A DNA stretch of 64,000 nt from Ottelia alismoides (lineage: Eukaryota > Streptophyta > Magnoliopsida > Alismatales > Hydrocharitaceae), in the NCBI GenBank assembly GCA_037367405.1, contig JAZKJV010008872.1, positions 783,001 through 847,000 on the forward strand, written 5' to 3'. Below are positions 48,741 through 60,740 of the stretch, in pieces. The position numbers were made by a program, and so were the translations under genes. Within the stretch, counting starts at the first letter, position 1. Each line of letters starts with the position of its first letter. The notes under the pieces are model-generated. The model was not told where the DNA came from. It saw only the letters and a list, made by a program, of their open reading frames with translations, and searched no databases.

Positions 48741-49480
48741 GACCATTAAACCTTAAGATCAAATTTCTAATTTTCTAATACATATGCAACCAATTACAAG
48801 TGTCATTAGAAGATTGAGATACAATTATTTAACTTTATCTTATCAAATAAATAAGTCAATTTCAATGATTATATGTAGATTATTCTGATGTACTATCTGA
48901 TTCCTTCTCTAAAGATTCTAGATGGATTTGATAGTCATACTATCAACACATCAGCTTGTTGCAGTATTATTGGCATTCATCCAGCTCTTTGGATGTCATA
49001 TGGTAGTCATAGAAGTATGGTCAACTCTTTGACTATCCTTCTCATCTTGGGTCCCACCCATGCTTCCACTGCACTCTCTGCATCTTAAACAACCTTTGCT
49101 TAAGACTAAGGATCTCTTGTGGAACTCAAAAGAATTCAATGTAAGAGTATTTCAACATTTATACCTGCTTCATTCAATTCATACAATATGACTAATATGA
49201 AGCATCATGAATGACCAAAGTATAGACAATAGAATAATGACACTCATCGTGTCTACATCCATCTAAACTCTTAAACATTGGTTCAGGTAGATACTCAAAT
49301 GATTTGAATACAACATCTCTTATAGAGCCACCATTCTGTGTGATACAGAGAACCATGTCATTCATGATTAAATGTCGAGAGCACATATAATGCCAGAACA
49401 TCTTCTTAGAATTTGTATGGATTATTTGACAATTACGATCATCAGCGACAAGTCACTTCCAAAGTACATTCAATGAGAGA
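48740..49480 (-). pseudogene. E5 gag relic
   Basis: Collinear with E1 6370-7070. The short ORF 49192-49401 (minus) and the plus-strand ORF 48888-49088 are shadows within it. The zinc knuckle is not recoverable. Confidence 0.55.
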
Positions 49481-51397
49481 TCAAGAATATAGAGATATAC
49501 AAATTCTAGGGTTGTAGTCCTATCGTCTATTTAATTATCATTCCTCATTATTATGATGAAAGTTGCACATTGCAACCACATACATTATGTGTCCAACTGC
49601 AAGAATAATATCTTGATTAGGATCCAATTCATGATATTTTACTGGTTATTATTGAGTATAGTATTGAGTGGGTTTAATGAAGATTTATCTGAAATAAGAA
49701 ATTTGCATATATATATATATACACAAATTTTACTTTGATTTAGGAATTTTTATATCAAAGTTGTCTTTCCTTGTCAACACTGAAAGTTCATTCCCCTTAA
49801 TCACTTTTAATGTAAGAGATATACTTACCATCATATCTCAGCAAGATCTGGGATCTCCTTCCTTATCTTTTTTACATCCCAATAATATGAGAATCTGTAA
49901 CTCGGATAAAAAGAAGCGGGAACACATTCCGTCTTGCAAGTCCAACTTGCATATCCCAATTTGGTCTTTAACACCCGAGCCCACCACCCCTAAGGTGATG
50001 TTGACCCGTCATTAATTGAACCAACCGTCAACAGGAATAGTACTCGCTATGCGCAATCCAATATCACCCCAATGATATGAGTATCCGATATTGGGGTCAC
50101 TACGTATACGGCCTTACTCTTTCAAGAAGAAAAGAGCCCAATCCAGATGCGCTTGCATACAGGAGCTGTCACTTCGGACATGCATCTCCTATATGCAATC
50201 CCTGGCGACGGAAACCCTTCGCCTTGACGGGAGACCAAGGATGTCACTTATGTGATCCTCCACCTCATATTCAAATTTTAATTAATTATCATGAATCATA
50301 TTCATATAATTAATTCTTCCAAGGAAAATACACATCTATTCATAATAAAGTATTTTAATTGGTTATAATTAATTCAATCTAATTAAATCAATTATCAATC
50401 CTATTCAATCAACAAACTTGATTAGTTTTACTTGAATATATATATGGTATTATTTCAAAGTGCGTATTAATTAGAATTATGATAATTAGAAAAATGCACC
50501 TTGGGTTCTCCTGCATTATTGAGTCCCTACCCACTGATATGGCCAGTACCAGCAGGAGTGGGGCGAACCGCAACCGGTGCGACCCGCTACCCCAATGCTC
50601 CGCGACTAGACACCATATCCACCTCAGGAAAGGAAAATGCCAAATAGATCAATGTGCACTCGAGATGATCATCGGTTTTTCAACCAAAATTATACCATAT
50701 AGTAATAATCAAAACAATTTTGATTATAAGGAAATTTGCTAGATAAATTCCCAATCCTATTCAAGCAAGTTGTCTGTTGATTGTGTTTCCAATCATGATC
50801 TAGATCAAATCTAATCAATTTATTGGTTGAGGCCAAGTCAATTAAGAAAATAATCATTATTAAATATTTCTCAAATATTTTCCATAATTATTCATGAAAT
50901 TAACAATTAATTTCACTAATTGACAATCACATGGTTCTTGATTAGGAATGTAATTTCAGTAGTGACCCCTACTTACTAAAATTAACATATCTCGATCAAT
51001 TCAAATTCAAATTTGACAAAATCAGTTTTCAAAGATTGGTAATTTGATTTATGACAGAACCTAAGTGATATTTCACACATTTGTAGGCGTATCTAAATAA
51101 TAATTAACTCATTAGTCATGATAAGATTCGCTGTTCCCGCAACAGTGAATACATGTTCATTAAAACGACCATATCTCGATCAAACGGAATCCAAATTACG
51201 TAAACTCAGATCCTATGGTTTCCTAATTTAATGGGAAACAAAATACAAGTTTTATTTTAGTGTTTATACAATTTAAACAGGGCCGAAAATAATCACAAAT
51301 CCGAGATGCGAAAACGAAATACGATAAAAATTTCGCAAACCCTAACGAACCCAAGTCGTCCTAGGTTTATGGATCGTATTCGAAACCTTCGACCTAA
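49480..51397 (-). other. E5 untranslated leader
   Basis: About 1.9 kb, with a G/C island at 50525-50610 (GCAACCGGTGCGACCC). No supported ORF. Confidence 0.72.
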
Positions 51398-51410
51398 GGC
51401 TCTGATGCCA
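51398..51410 (-). promoter_or_regulatory. E5 primer binding site, tRNA-iMet type, one change
   Basis: The plus strand is GGCTCTGATGCCA, so the element strand has TGGCATCAGAGCC, one transition from the perfect site. Confidence 0.85.
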
Positions 51411-51412
51411 CT

Positions 51413-54004
51413 TGAAGGATATGGAGAGATCCTCAAGTGCATCACGGAATCATGAGCGTCGTATCGAATACGACGAGGAACGACTAGTCGCACTAGTTGT
51501 TCTATGCAGCGGAAATTAAAAATTTTCATGTGACGAAACCACATTATCCAAGAACACTTCTCGGAACGTTTCATCTAAACCACAAACAAGTAATAGGATT
51601 ACCTCTTGAAGCGTGGTTACGATCGAGTCTCTAAACGAAGATACCTCCTATCTCAAGTCCGATCCGACGGAGGAGACACTTGCGAGCATGTTGATGAAAC
51701 ACGTGCTTCTAGCAATCCATGTTGATGATCCAAGTGGTGGATCTCCTGCTATCGACACATGAGATCAGACGTCTTCTTCATGAGAAAGGCGCACTGAAGG
51801 AGATAGAGATCCACGAGCAAACGATCGGGCAACATAACGACGACGCTTCGGTGATGGAGACTCTCTCTAGGGCATCCACGGTGGACGACCATATGAGAGA
51901 GAGAGAGTGGGAATGTAGAGAGAAAGAGAGAGAGAGAGAAAGACTTATGTTCTCATTAGCATTTGAAGAGCAAGGGGTGCCCTTCTATTTATAAAATTTT
52001 GGGATCCATGGGCAACAAAAATCTAATGGCTCACTATGATTTGTGTTTCATTAAATGACCATGATTTGGTTGGTAAAAAACCAACAACAATTAATTTAAA
52101 TTAGATTAAATATATATTGATAAATCAATATGATTTAATCCCAAATTAAATCAATCAAGCATGGAGATTATGGAATGAAGATTGCCTCCTTCCATAATAT
52201 TGGATTTGGTGGCAATCTCATGTTATCTCATGAAATCTCATGAGATTACATTATTCCATGGAAATCTCCAAGATTTACAACAACACTTGTTGTAAATTAT
52301 TCAATAAAAATAATTAGTAATTATTTTGTGAATATTGTAATGTTGCCATTGGAAAATTGTGAATCACATTCACAACTCAAAATAAAATGTAAATTACATT
52401 TTCAATTAATTGTTCAATGTGAATCCAAATCACATCAACATTTAATTAACAAATGCAAATTACAAATAGCTCTCTCTTATATATTATAAATCACATTTAT
52501 AACATATATGATTAATATGGATAGTGCTATCCACATTATTCAATATCCATGATAATTAAATCACATTTAATCATCTTGGATCTCTATTCTCATGTGCCCA
52601 AATAATATGAATCAAATTCACATTATTTACATCTTTGATAACAAAATCACATTTAATTATCTAAGATAACTCTCTTTATAATATGAATCGAATTCATATT
52701 AATCATGATAATTAAATCAAATTTAATTACCAATTTATTCAATGCTTGGATACATATATCAACAATGAAATTATCCTAAACTCATTCAAGGATAACTTTC
52801 TCCGCGAATACTTGGAGATAAGGACAGGGCGATTGTATTATTCCACGTATAGTGACTTGGATATTAAGATTACATCTCAAATCCATATCTCGGGCCTCCC
52901 ATAAATACTTGATTAAATCGAGACCGTAAATCTAATCTTCTCATTGCATCTGAATCACATTTAGATCAATGTCCAACATTTGGACTAAGATCAGATTACT
53001 TTTCTACTGAGAGGAGTTAGTAAAATCCAGACTCTTTTCATCACTCCCTAGGAATGGAAGCGTCATGGTTATACAGTCGTTTATGATCACATCACCCTCA
53101 AGTATTCCCAATACCTGTACATCCTGCATACTGGAAGACCAAGAATAAACTAGAAGTATAAGATCAATTTTACACTGTCTACTTCAGGATTTTATCATTA
53201 AGTTTCTCATTCGATCATTGGGAGTTGGTATCGATCATATACTTTCCAAAAGCATATATCATACCCAGGTGTTGATCATATACTTTTCAAAAGTATATAT
53301 CAAACCTACAAATTCAGTCAAGCTTCCAAAGCGAGACGACCCGGCATGGAATTTCATCTTCCCAATATCTCATGAGTGAGCTCATGTCTTCCAGTTCAAC
53401 AATGAACCTGTATGATCCCCTTGAGAGATCATATTACTCATATGCCCTTGTATGCACACCAGCACGCCAGTGTATAGACCTTGATTAGGTCATCAACCTA
53501 TTGTTCTACCAAATGTACATACTCAGACATATAGTAATACATCTGTCTCTGGTCAGAGGATGCGTGCCTATATCATGACAGCATACGTCATAGGACTTTG
53601 GTTATCTCGATCTCATTAAGTCAACTCTTTGACCTAACTAATCTGACACCTCCGAATCTCTATTCCCATGCAGAGGACCTGCATCAAGAGGTCGGTCAGA
53701 TATCAGCCTAAGTGAGAAAAGATTTCCATCTCCTACTCAAGCTGGAGATCGTCTCTTAACAATCATTTGACAGTACTTGATGAGTCCTCAATCTAACTCT
53801 TTAGATATTCATCCAAGCACCAGCCTTTGTGATTGAATTCTCGAATCAACAACTGTATGATCATCAAGATGGCCATGGTACATAACCCTAATTATACTAA
53901 GGGACCTATTATGCAAATTATCTATTCTTTATTTCAGATCATGGAATGATATTCGCAATAACATTTATTGCACAATGGCTCGCCATGGGCTCGCAGGTCC
54001 AGCA
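51413..54004 (-). repeat. E5 5' LTR
   Basis: Minus-strand start TGCTGGACCTGCGAGCCC at 54004; end CCTTCA at 51413. The 33-codon leader frame is kept in phase but its ATG is GTG (CACGG on the plus strand near 51878). GA-repeat at 51896-51945. Confidence 0.9.
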
Positions 54005-56330
54005 AAACACTCATCCGCCTCCTATACATGTTAGCTCTTTCTTCGTGCCACTCTCCTCCCTTGAGCACCCTCAACATCGCGACAGGATCTCGTAGGTGTC
54101 CTTAGGAGGTATCATTAAAGACAAGGTCATCATGCTCAGCTCGCGGCTGGACATATCCGCTACGACTAGCCTCCTAGCCTTCTGCAGCTAGGTAGAGCCA
54201 TAATCCCATCATCCATCTCCGCCTAACATTGTTGAGCTCTATGGAAGCCTCAGGTATCCATCATAGCACACCCGCTTTTCATTTCGCTTCGATTCCATTC
54301 TCCATCACTGTCGTAGTTCATTTGCTCTTGCTAGTCGGTCGAAGCTTCGCAGCACCCATTTATCCATACAGATCGACACCCCTACTCGCCCTTCATTTTC
54401 CAGTGCAACGTTTACCCCTTAGGCTCAATCATCAGAGTAAGATTAATATCGAGATCTCCTTCCTCCATATCCGCCAGAGATCAAACACCATTCCCAGTCT
54501 CTTATCCTTGTTTTTCCATGCAATAACCTAACCGAAGAGACCCCTCCGAGTCACTCTACCCTTTGTTGTTGTACGTGCGCATGAGCAGACCCCTTTGTAA
54601 CCCTAGCTACGTCGGTGGAGCAACTCCAGGTGATGTACCTCCGTTTGGACCATCCACCTGTCAACTCCTCCAACTGAGCATCGTGGTCGACATGGATGAG
54701 CTCCATGACAATGATAGACCCCTAGGAGCTTCGATCCGACCACCGACCTCAAAATATCGTGGTTAGAAGTTTCCCAATGATTTGTTGTTGCAGGCATTCT
54801 TCCCGCCGTCGAATGAGTAACCTCTTGCCAGATTAAATTGGAGCTTATCGACAGTGTAGCTTTCCAGGCCGTTAGATCAAACCTGACAATGCAGCTCCAA
54901 GCACACATTATCCACAAAACCAGAGCCATCAGATCTTCCCCACCAACTATCATCAGACTGTATGTCAAATACCTTCATGCGTGCACCACATTCCCCCCTA
55001 CTTGGGTATATTTCACTTTTGCCCTACATGTTGTTTTATTTTGCTTTAGTCTAGTAAATAAATTTTGTAGTTAAAACATTTGCAGTTTGGATCCTCTAGT
55101 TTTTATATTTGCATTTTAGTCCAGCCGAGTCTAAGTCACGTGCGTCCCCACGTGCTGCTTTAGTTTATTTGCAGTTTATTTCCTAAACTTTTATGTGGCT
55201 ATGAAATGAATCAAAGGTTTTGAGATTTGCATTTATACCCCTATGAGTCTGGATAACGTGTTGCGCATGAGTTGAGCGGATAAATTGCATCCTTAGCCTC
55301 AAACTTTTATATTGTGTTACGATTTGGCCCTGAAACTTAACTTAATTATGTTTGGGTCATTATGAACTGTTTTTAATTTACATGCCTTTTATTTGATGAA
55401 ATAAATATCACATTGATCTCAAAAATTAACTAAAAATTACATGTAGCTCCTACGAGTGTGTTATATTTATGGTAATTTGTATCTATTGATTTTATTTTAT
55501 TTTCTTATATTAAAAATTCAAAAACCACTAAAAAGTGCTATTTGTATTAAGAAAATTATAAAAATTCGAAAAATGTTTTAAAAATTCCACAAATATTTCT
55601 TTAGGTGTATTTTAATGTGTTTTATCTCTAGTAGGTGTATTTTATTGTGTTTATCTCCAGTATTAATTTTGTTTGAAAATACCTCTTAAAAACCTTAAAA
55701 ATTACAAATCACTTAAAATCTTATAAAAATTTTATAAAATCAAAGAAAAATCCAAAAATAGTGTTTTCAGTTTCTATTTATAACTTTTTACATATATTTT
55801 ATCAAAAAATATCAATCAGGAATTTTGGCACTTTAAGTATTAATTTGCAAATTATTCCTGACTATGCATTATTTCGTGTTTTGGTAACTATTGGATTTTT
55901 CAAAAATTGACAAAAACATCTAAAAAATCTCTGAAAATTACCAAAAGCAATTAAACCTATAAAATCCAAAACTATTTTTATTATAATTTTCTGAGCATTT
56001 TTTATTATTCTTAAAAATATAAAAATAGTGTTATGTGTGCCTTTCATTCCTGGCATTTACTTTTGTTTTATTCAAAATTTAAAAAAAAATTAAAAACCAC
56101 CCAAAAAATTATTTGTTTTTAGAGATCCGACTACTTAGTTTTGAGATCGTGCTCCTTGTGTTCGACCCTGGCCGCTATAGTAGGTAAATAAAATAGCTAA
56201 GCCGCTTACATTTATTCGATTTATCTTTGAGTGGTTTAATTTTTCTTGTTGACTGCACTGAGTGATTTGGGTCACAATAACCTTTGATTTGTTTCTTACT
56301 TAAACCTAGTTGCTTGGTGTGTCATCAAGA
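54005..56330 (+). repeat. gypsy-type LTR G3, downstream part
   Basis: Continues 43500 after the target duplication. Positions 54010-54970 are G/C-rich and contain GGCCGTTAGATC (54868), the half-site family seen in the G1 LTR. Positions 54970-56330 are A/T-rich with TTTGCAGTTTGGATCC and ATTTGGCCCTGAAAC wording, plus a TTCGACCCTGGCC motif near 56160, in the same order as in the G1 LTR read on its own strand. A 30/29-bp tandem repeat lies at 55603-55661. The ORF 54229-54531 lacks support as a gene. Confidence 0.55.
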
Positions 56331-58756
56331 TGTAGGTACCCAACCGTCAGCGGGGCGTTGCTCGAAGCACTGAAGAAGGGGCTTCAGAGGAGTAGACGAT
56401 GATGCATAGGTGACCCATGATCGACACACGACGAGGAAGGTACTGCTGATGGATGGATTGGCGAGCCAAGTTGTAGCGAGCGGGGGCTCGGTCGTCGATG
56501 GCCTAGGATGCATTCCACTGGTGGTCGATGGATGCTCTTCTGTTGCTGTGGCATTAGTATTGGTCAAGCATGCATGGATAAGTGAGGGCTTCGAGTACGT
56601 ATGCTGGTGATGCGTCCACGAACTGGAGTACGTCGGTGCACAGCCTCGCAAGGTACGGAAGCAAGGTTGTGTGGGTTGGTGACATGTCAAGATGATGTCG
56701 GGCTACTCTCCTAAGAGATTGGTGCGGGAGGAGGCGATGTACTACAGAGTGCAAGTCGAGGCATTGAGGTGGAAGCGAGCATCTCGGTCTGCAAGAAATG
56801 GTGGTTCTTGTCGACGGGCAGCTCTGGTGGAGAAGAAGGGGTTGCTACAAGGCAATTAGTGCGAGGGTATGTGAAGGTAGGACGACGATTGGGCACTGGT
56901 CTAGAGTCGATGATGTAGGGTGTAGGCAGTGGAATGGTACCGTGATTGAAGGTGATGTGCAGTAAAAAGACAACGAAGAAGGGATCGAAAAGAGAGCAGG
57001 GAGAGGATGAAGAACTAGGAAACAGAGGAAAGAATGCAAAATAGAAGAAATCAAAGTGGAGAAGAAGAGGAAGGAAGGAGTAAACCAGATGTGTTCAGAT
57101 TGAGTGCCTAGGAAGATTGCTAGAGCTTAAAGCTCTGGCCAGTCGTTGCTCGAGGGTGCGACAGACCTGAGCTGAGAAGTTACGAGGAGAGTGGATGCGA
57201 CAGGTGCCGTTGGAACTCCAGGGTCTTACTGCGAGATTGGTCGGTCTTAGCTCAACCTTGATTGATCCTCTAGTTTCACCGGAGGGATTCGAGGGATCTC
57301 TCGACCTCTCACAATAATTGGTGGATGCAGAGCAAGGTGGGGGTGCTGGATGGTTTTTTTGGTGGTTAGAAGGTGATGTGGGGGACACGCGCAAGGTAGA
57401 GAGGGAAGAGCGGGCGAGGTGGTTACAGATCGTGCACAGGAGATTGGGTGAGTGGGAAGAGCGGGCAAGGTGCATGAAGCAAGGAGGGGGATGACCAAAG
57501 GTTGTGTGATAGATGGAGGTGGTTGTATCGCTGCTCCTCCTGCAAGAATCGTGAGGAAGAAGATAGGGAATGAGGAGGAGAGAGAGAAGAGAGAGAGAGA
57601 GAGCGGGAAAAGGATTAAAATAAAAGAAAATAAAAAAATAGAAATGATCTCGACTGTTGATGAAGTACTGCTTCATCCTACGGCCCAGGATAAAGGAAGC
57701 AAGAGAGGGAAGTGGAGGATATGTGGGAGCTCGTGGAGCAGCCACGTGTTAGCCCCACAAAATTTGAAATTAAGAAACAAATAAAAATTGAAATAAAATA
57801 GTAATTTACCTCAAATCGAAATAGTTTCAAAGTTATTCATCTCGACGAGATCTACAACTTTTATGAAGAAGATCAAAATACGCCATATGTACGAAGTGTT
57901 ATTTTTGGTGGTACTTTACGAGTATAAAATACCATATGTTTATATTTTGAGAATTTTTTTATTTTAAATAATATAAAAAATTAAAATAATAAAAATATTT
58001 ACACATTAATCTAATTTTTGTATTTTTAATAATTAATAAAATAAAGAAATAAAATAAAGTAAAATGTGGAAGACTTTTGAAGAAACTCTCAATGAACACT
58101 CAAAACTAGTTATTCTTTTTGCATTCTAATTCGATTTTGAATTGCATTTTTACATTTTTTTATTAAACTTTCATCAAAGAAACAATTGAGAAAGAAAGAA
58201 AATAAAAAGAATTAATTATGTATATAAAATAATAAGTCAAAAACTGACACAACACACAATGTACAAATGGGGACAAAACCCAACTTTCACATATGAATTC
58301 CATTTTTTATGAAAATGGTCTTGTATTGAAGGTCTTTGAATATATAATACTTTAAAAGTGAGTAGACCAAAATCGGACACTGTATGAGAAAGATATGCAC
58401 ATTTTCGTCCGTCTGTCTGAGAAATAGGTTTTGGGTTTATTTGTCAACATTTCAACATAGTAAATTTTTGTAATTTTCTTTTATTCTTGTTAGTAATATG
58501 TTCACAATTGAGATGGATTTATTGGATTTGGAGTTAGTATAAAATAGATACAAATAGGTGAAGTCAGTTATTATACAAGTGAATATGTACACGGAATTTC
58601 AGGCTTGTTATTTATGCAAATACGAATGCTAAAATGCAGACAATAATTCTAAACGCATGAATGAGAATAATGCAAAATAAATGGAGATATAAAGCTAATT
58701 ACTTGAGAATAATGCTATATTTTCAACTTTTAGAGTGATGAATCACAGACTCATCA
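56330..58756 (-). repeat. G2 3' LTR, start portion
   Basis: On the minus strand it begins TGATGAGTCTGTGATTCATC at 58756, directly after AGGGGGT. Positions 57780-58756 are A/T-rich, 56330-57770 G/C-rich and pyrimidine-rich in element sense, with a GA/CT run near 57583-57603. The block with CTCGACGAGATCTACAAC (57840) corresponds to G1 20975. Near 56330 it meets the end of an LTR of opposite direction. ORFs here (57095-57745 minus, 56325-56690 minus) look compositional. Confidence 0.55.
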
Positions 58757-58763
58757 ACCCCCT
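58757..58763 (-). promoter_or_regulatory. G2 polypurine tract
   Basis: AGGGGGT on the minus strand immediately before the LTR start. A perfect 7-bp hairpin, TTGCTCG / CGAGCAA, lies 11 bp upstream in element sense at 58775-58792. Hairpins of this kind next to the polypurine tract are familiar from Athila/Tat-type elements. Confidence 0.65.
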
Positions 58764-60740
58764 GTACTAAAACCTTGCTCGTTCCCGAGCAACTAAAATG
58801 AAATGCAAGAGTGAAATGATTTTTGGTTACATACCAAGGTCATGAACAAAAGGTAAAAATGGAGCTCGACTCAATCTCTAGATTAATAGTATGGCAGAAC
58901 ATTGTTTAGAATTGCATTTAAGACCTAACAGCCTTTGAGTTCCACAAGTCTCAATTCAGCCCGCCTCAACTGTTAGGTCAGAACAAATCCTCATATGCAA
59001 ATTCTGATGACTATGAATCTTTCTTGTATTGTGTAAATGAAATATAGCTCTCCACATTAGAAATGGTAAAGCAGCCTCCTCTTTCAAGGTAACTATGATT
59101 CCCTGGTATAGAAACTCTTTCCTCGAGGACCGAGGTATTCCCTTCTAAGTTCAAGTACAACCATCTCACGAAGAGGGGGTAGAGAAGAGAATGGACTGTG
59201 ACAAGTGTAGTCACATATCCGTGGAGCTTGACTAGTGTAGCCAAGTCTCCAGCTGCAGTCTTTCTTGGTATGAGACTATGAAGCATATGCCTTGCAAATA
59301 TACACACTCCGACATGCATTTTATTTTCAATCAGTTCTGTCCCATTTTTTGGAGTTCTTCTTTTTTTTTCCCTTTTTTTCTTTTATTTTTAACTATATAC
59401 AAGTTGCAACATGTACATAAGGTGTTTTTCTTCTTGTGCCAGTAAACTATCCCTCTTTTTAAGCTTTATTGCAACCCACAACATCCTGTCATTAGAGGTC
59501 GACACCACTAGACTAGGTTGAGATGCACTACCCTCCCTAGAGGAGGACAAATGTTTCCACCCGTGTGCTACTTCGAGCCAAAGTATTCTACCTCCTCACC
59601 ACCACATCAATAAAGATCTACATGCATGGTGCTTTTCCAAGTTAAGTCATTGTCTAAAAGAAATGTATGTATATGAAATATTCTTCTTAGACCAATAAAG
59701 ATGTCGTGTGAATATAGACTTGTGGACTTAAAGAATTTAAGTTGCATGACCTGAAAAAATCTTAACTCTAGTTCCTTTAAGGTTCATCTGAATTTAGGTA
59801 GATTAAGTTCAGATCAAACCCATCCTCGATTTCTATTCATAACTTGGTCCAGAACTCGCTAACATTTCACTTCGCATATGTTAGATATGCAGACGAAAAT
59901 ACAGGTGACATGCAATGCATATGAATGAAGTGCAAGACATTTTTTTTAAAAATAATATAAGTATGATATGTAAGGGTAAATAAGAAGCCTCTTTTTATTT
60001 TTCAGAAGTTTTTTTTGGTATACCTCCTTTTATACAACAAATTTTACAAATGTATTATTTAAACGAATTTTACAAGTATTATACAAATTGTACATCTTAT
60101 ATATAATATACATATTATACAAGTATACATGTATTTTACAAAAAAGTTTTTTTTTCAATTTTTACCACTCCGTAATTATTACATAATATACAAAAATACA
60201 TGAAAGTACGGGCCATGAGAAAAGTATATATGTAATATATACACGTCCACCCTATACTTAGCATGTTTTATGTCCTCAAAGAACACAAAATGAGGAAAAG
60301 GCATAGCTCATGCTAAGAGTAGGAGAGATAAAATAACAAAAAGTATAGAAATCGATTTGTCCCCCAATAATTAGACTCTGGTCAGCTTAAGTGTAGAAGA
60401 AGATCAAAAAATGAGGTAGTCGAGGTCAGGAGGAGAAATGGATGAATATATATACATCACAGACATCGGTCCCCCCTCTACTTAAGCTCTAGTTAACCTA
60501 CGTCTAGGACAGGAGTTAGTGTGAGAATCGATGAGATCTAGAGAATATACAGAAAATGGTGAAGAAGAGAAGAAGCGAGTCAGGGCACTCTCCCCCCATA
60601 CTTAGGATCTGGTCATCCTAAATATAGCCATAAAATGAAACGACATGGAGACAGGGAGAGTGATACGAAGCATTGGGGAGGGAGGGAGATAAAAGAAAGA
60701 AAATTTATAAAAGGAGCGAGAATATTGAAGGATGAAGAAG
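58764..60740 (-). other. G2 3' noncoding region with hairpin array
   Basis: Collinear with G1 12461-13812 from about 59280. Contains the conserved block 59498-59580 and the four hairpin modules (60257-60317, about 60360-60400, 60471-60506, 60591-60627). The first module has a perfect 9-bp outer stem, CTTAGCATG / CATGCTAAG. The small ORF 59011-59319 (minus) is unsupported. Confidence 0.65.

Larger units (their letters stand above)
43501..54004 (-). mobile_element. copia element E5, subfamily A, structurally complete
   Basis: Ends are defined by TG..CA LTRs of 2589 bp (43501-46089) and 2592 bp (51413-54004), flanked by a 5-bp target duplication, AAACA, at 43496-43500 and 54005-54009. Minus strand: primer site 51398-51410, leader, gag, protease, integrase and RT/RNase H relics in the normal order, polypurine tract 46090-46104. 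No internal frame is intact. Over the first about 180 aligned bases I count 15 differences between its two LTRs, many of them C/T or G/A. Confidence 0.93.

Noticed and set aside
54229..54531. 100-codon ORF downstream of a TATA box, possible host gene
   Set aside because: The TATA box is now 10.5 kb away behind E5, the translation shows no family, and the surroundings match gypsy LTR features.
57095..57745. 216-codon minus-strand ORF, the longest in the G/C-rich 56-58 kb part
   Set aside because: It lies in LTR-like, pyrimidine-rich sequence, has Ser/Pro/Leu-rich low-complexity translation and no domain I recognise, and overlaps other open frames on both strands.
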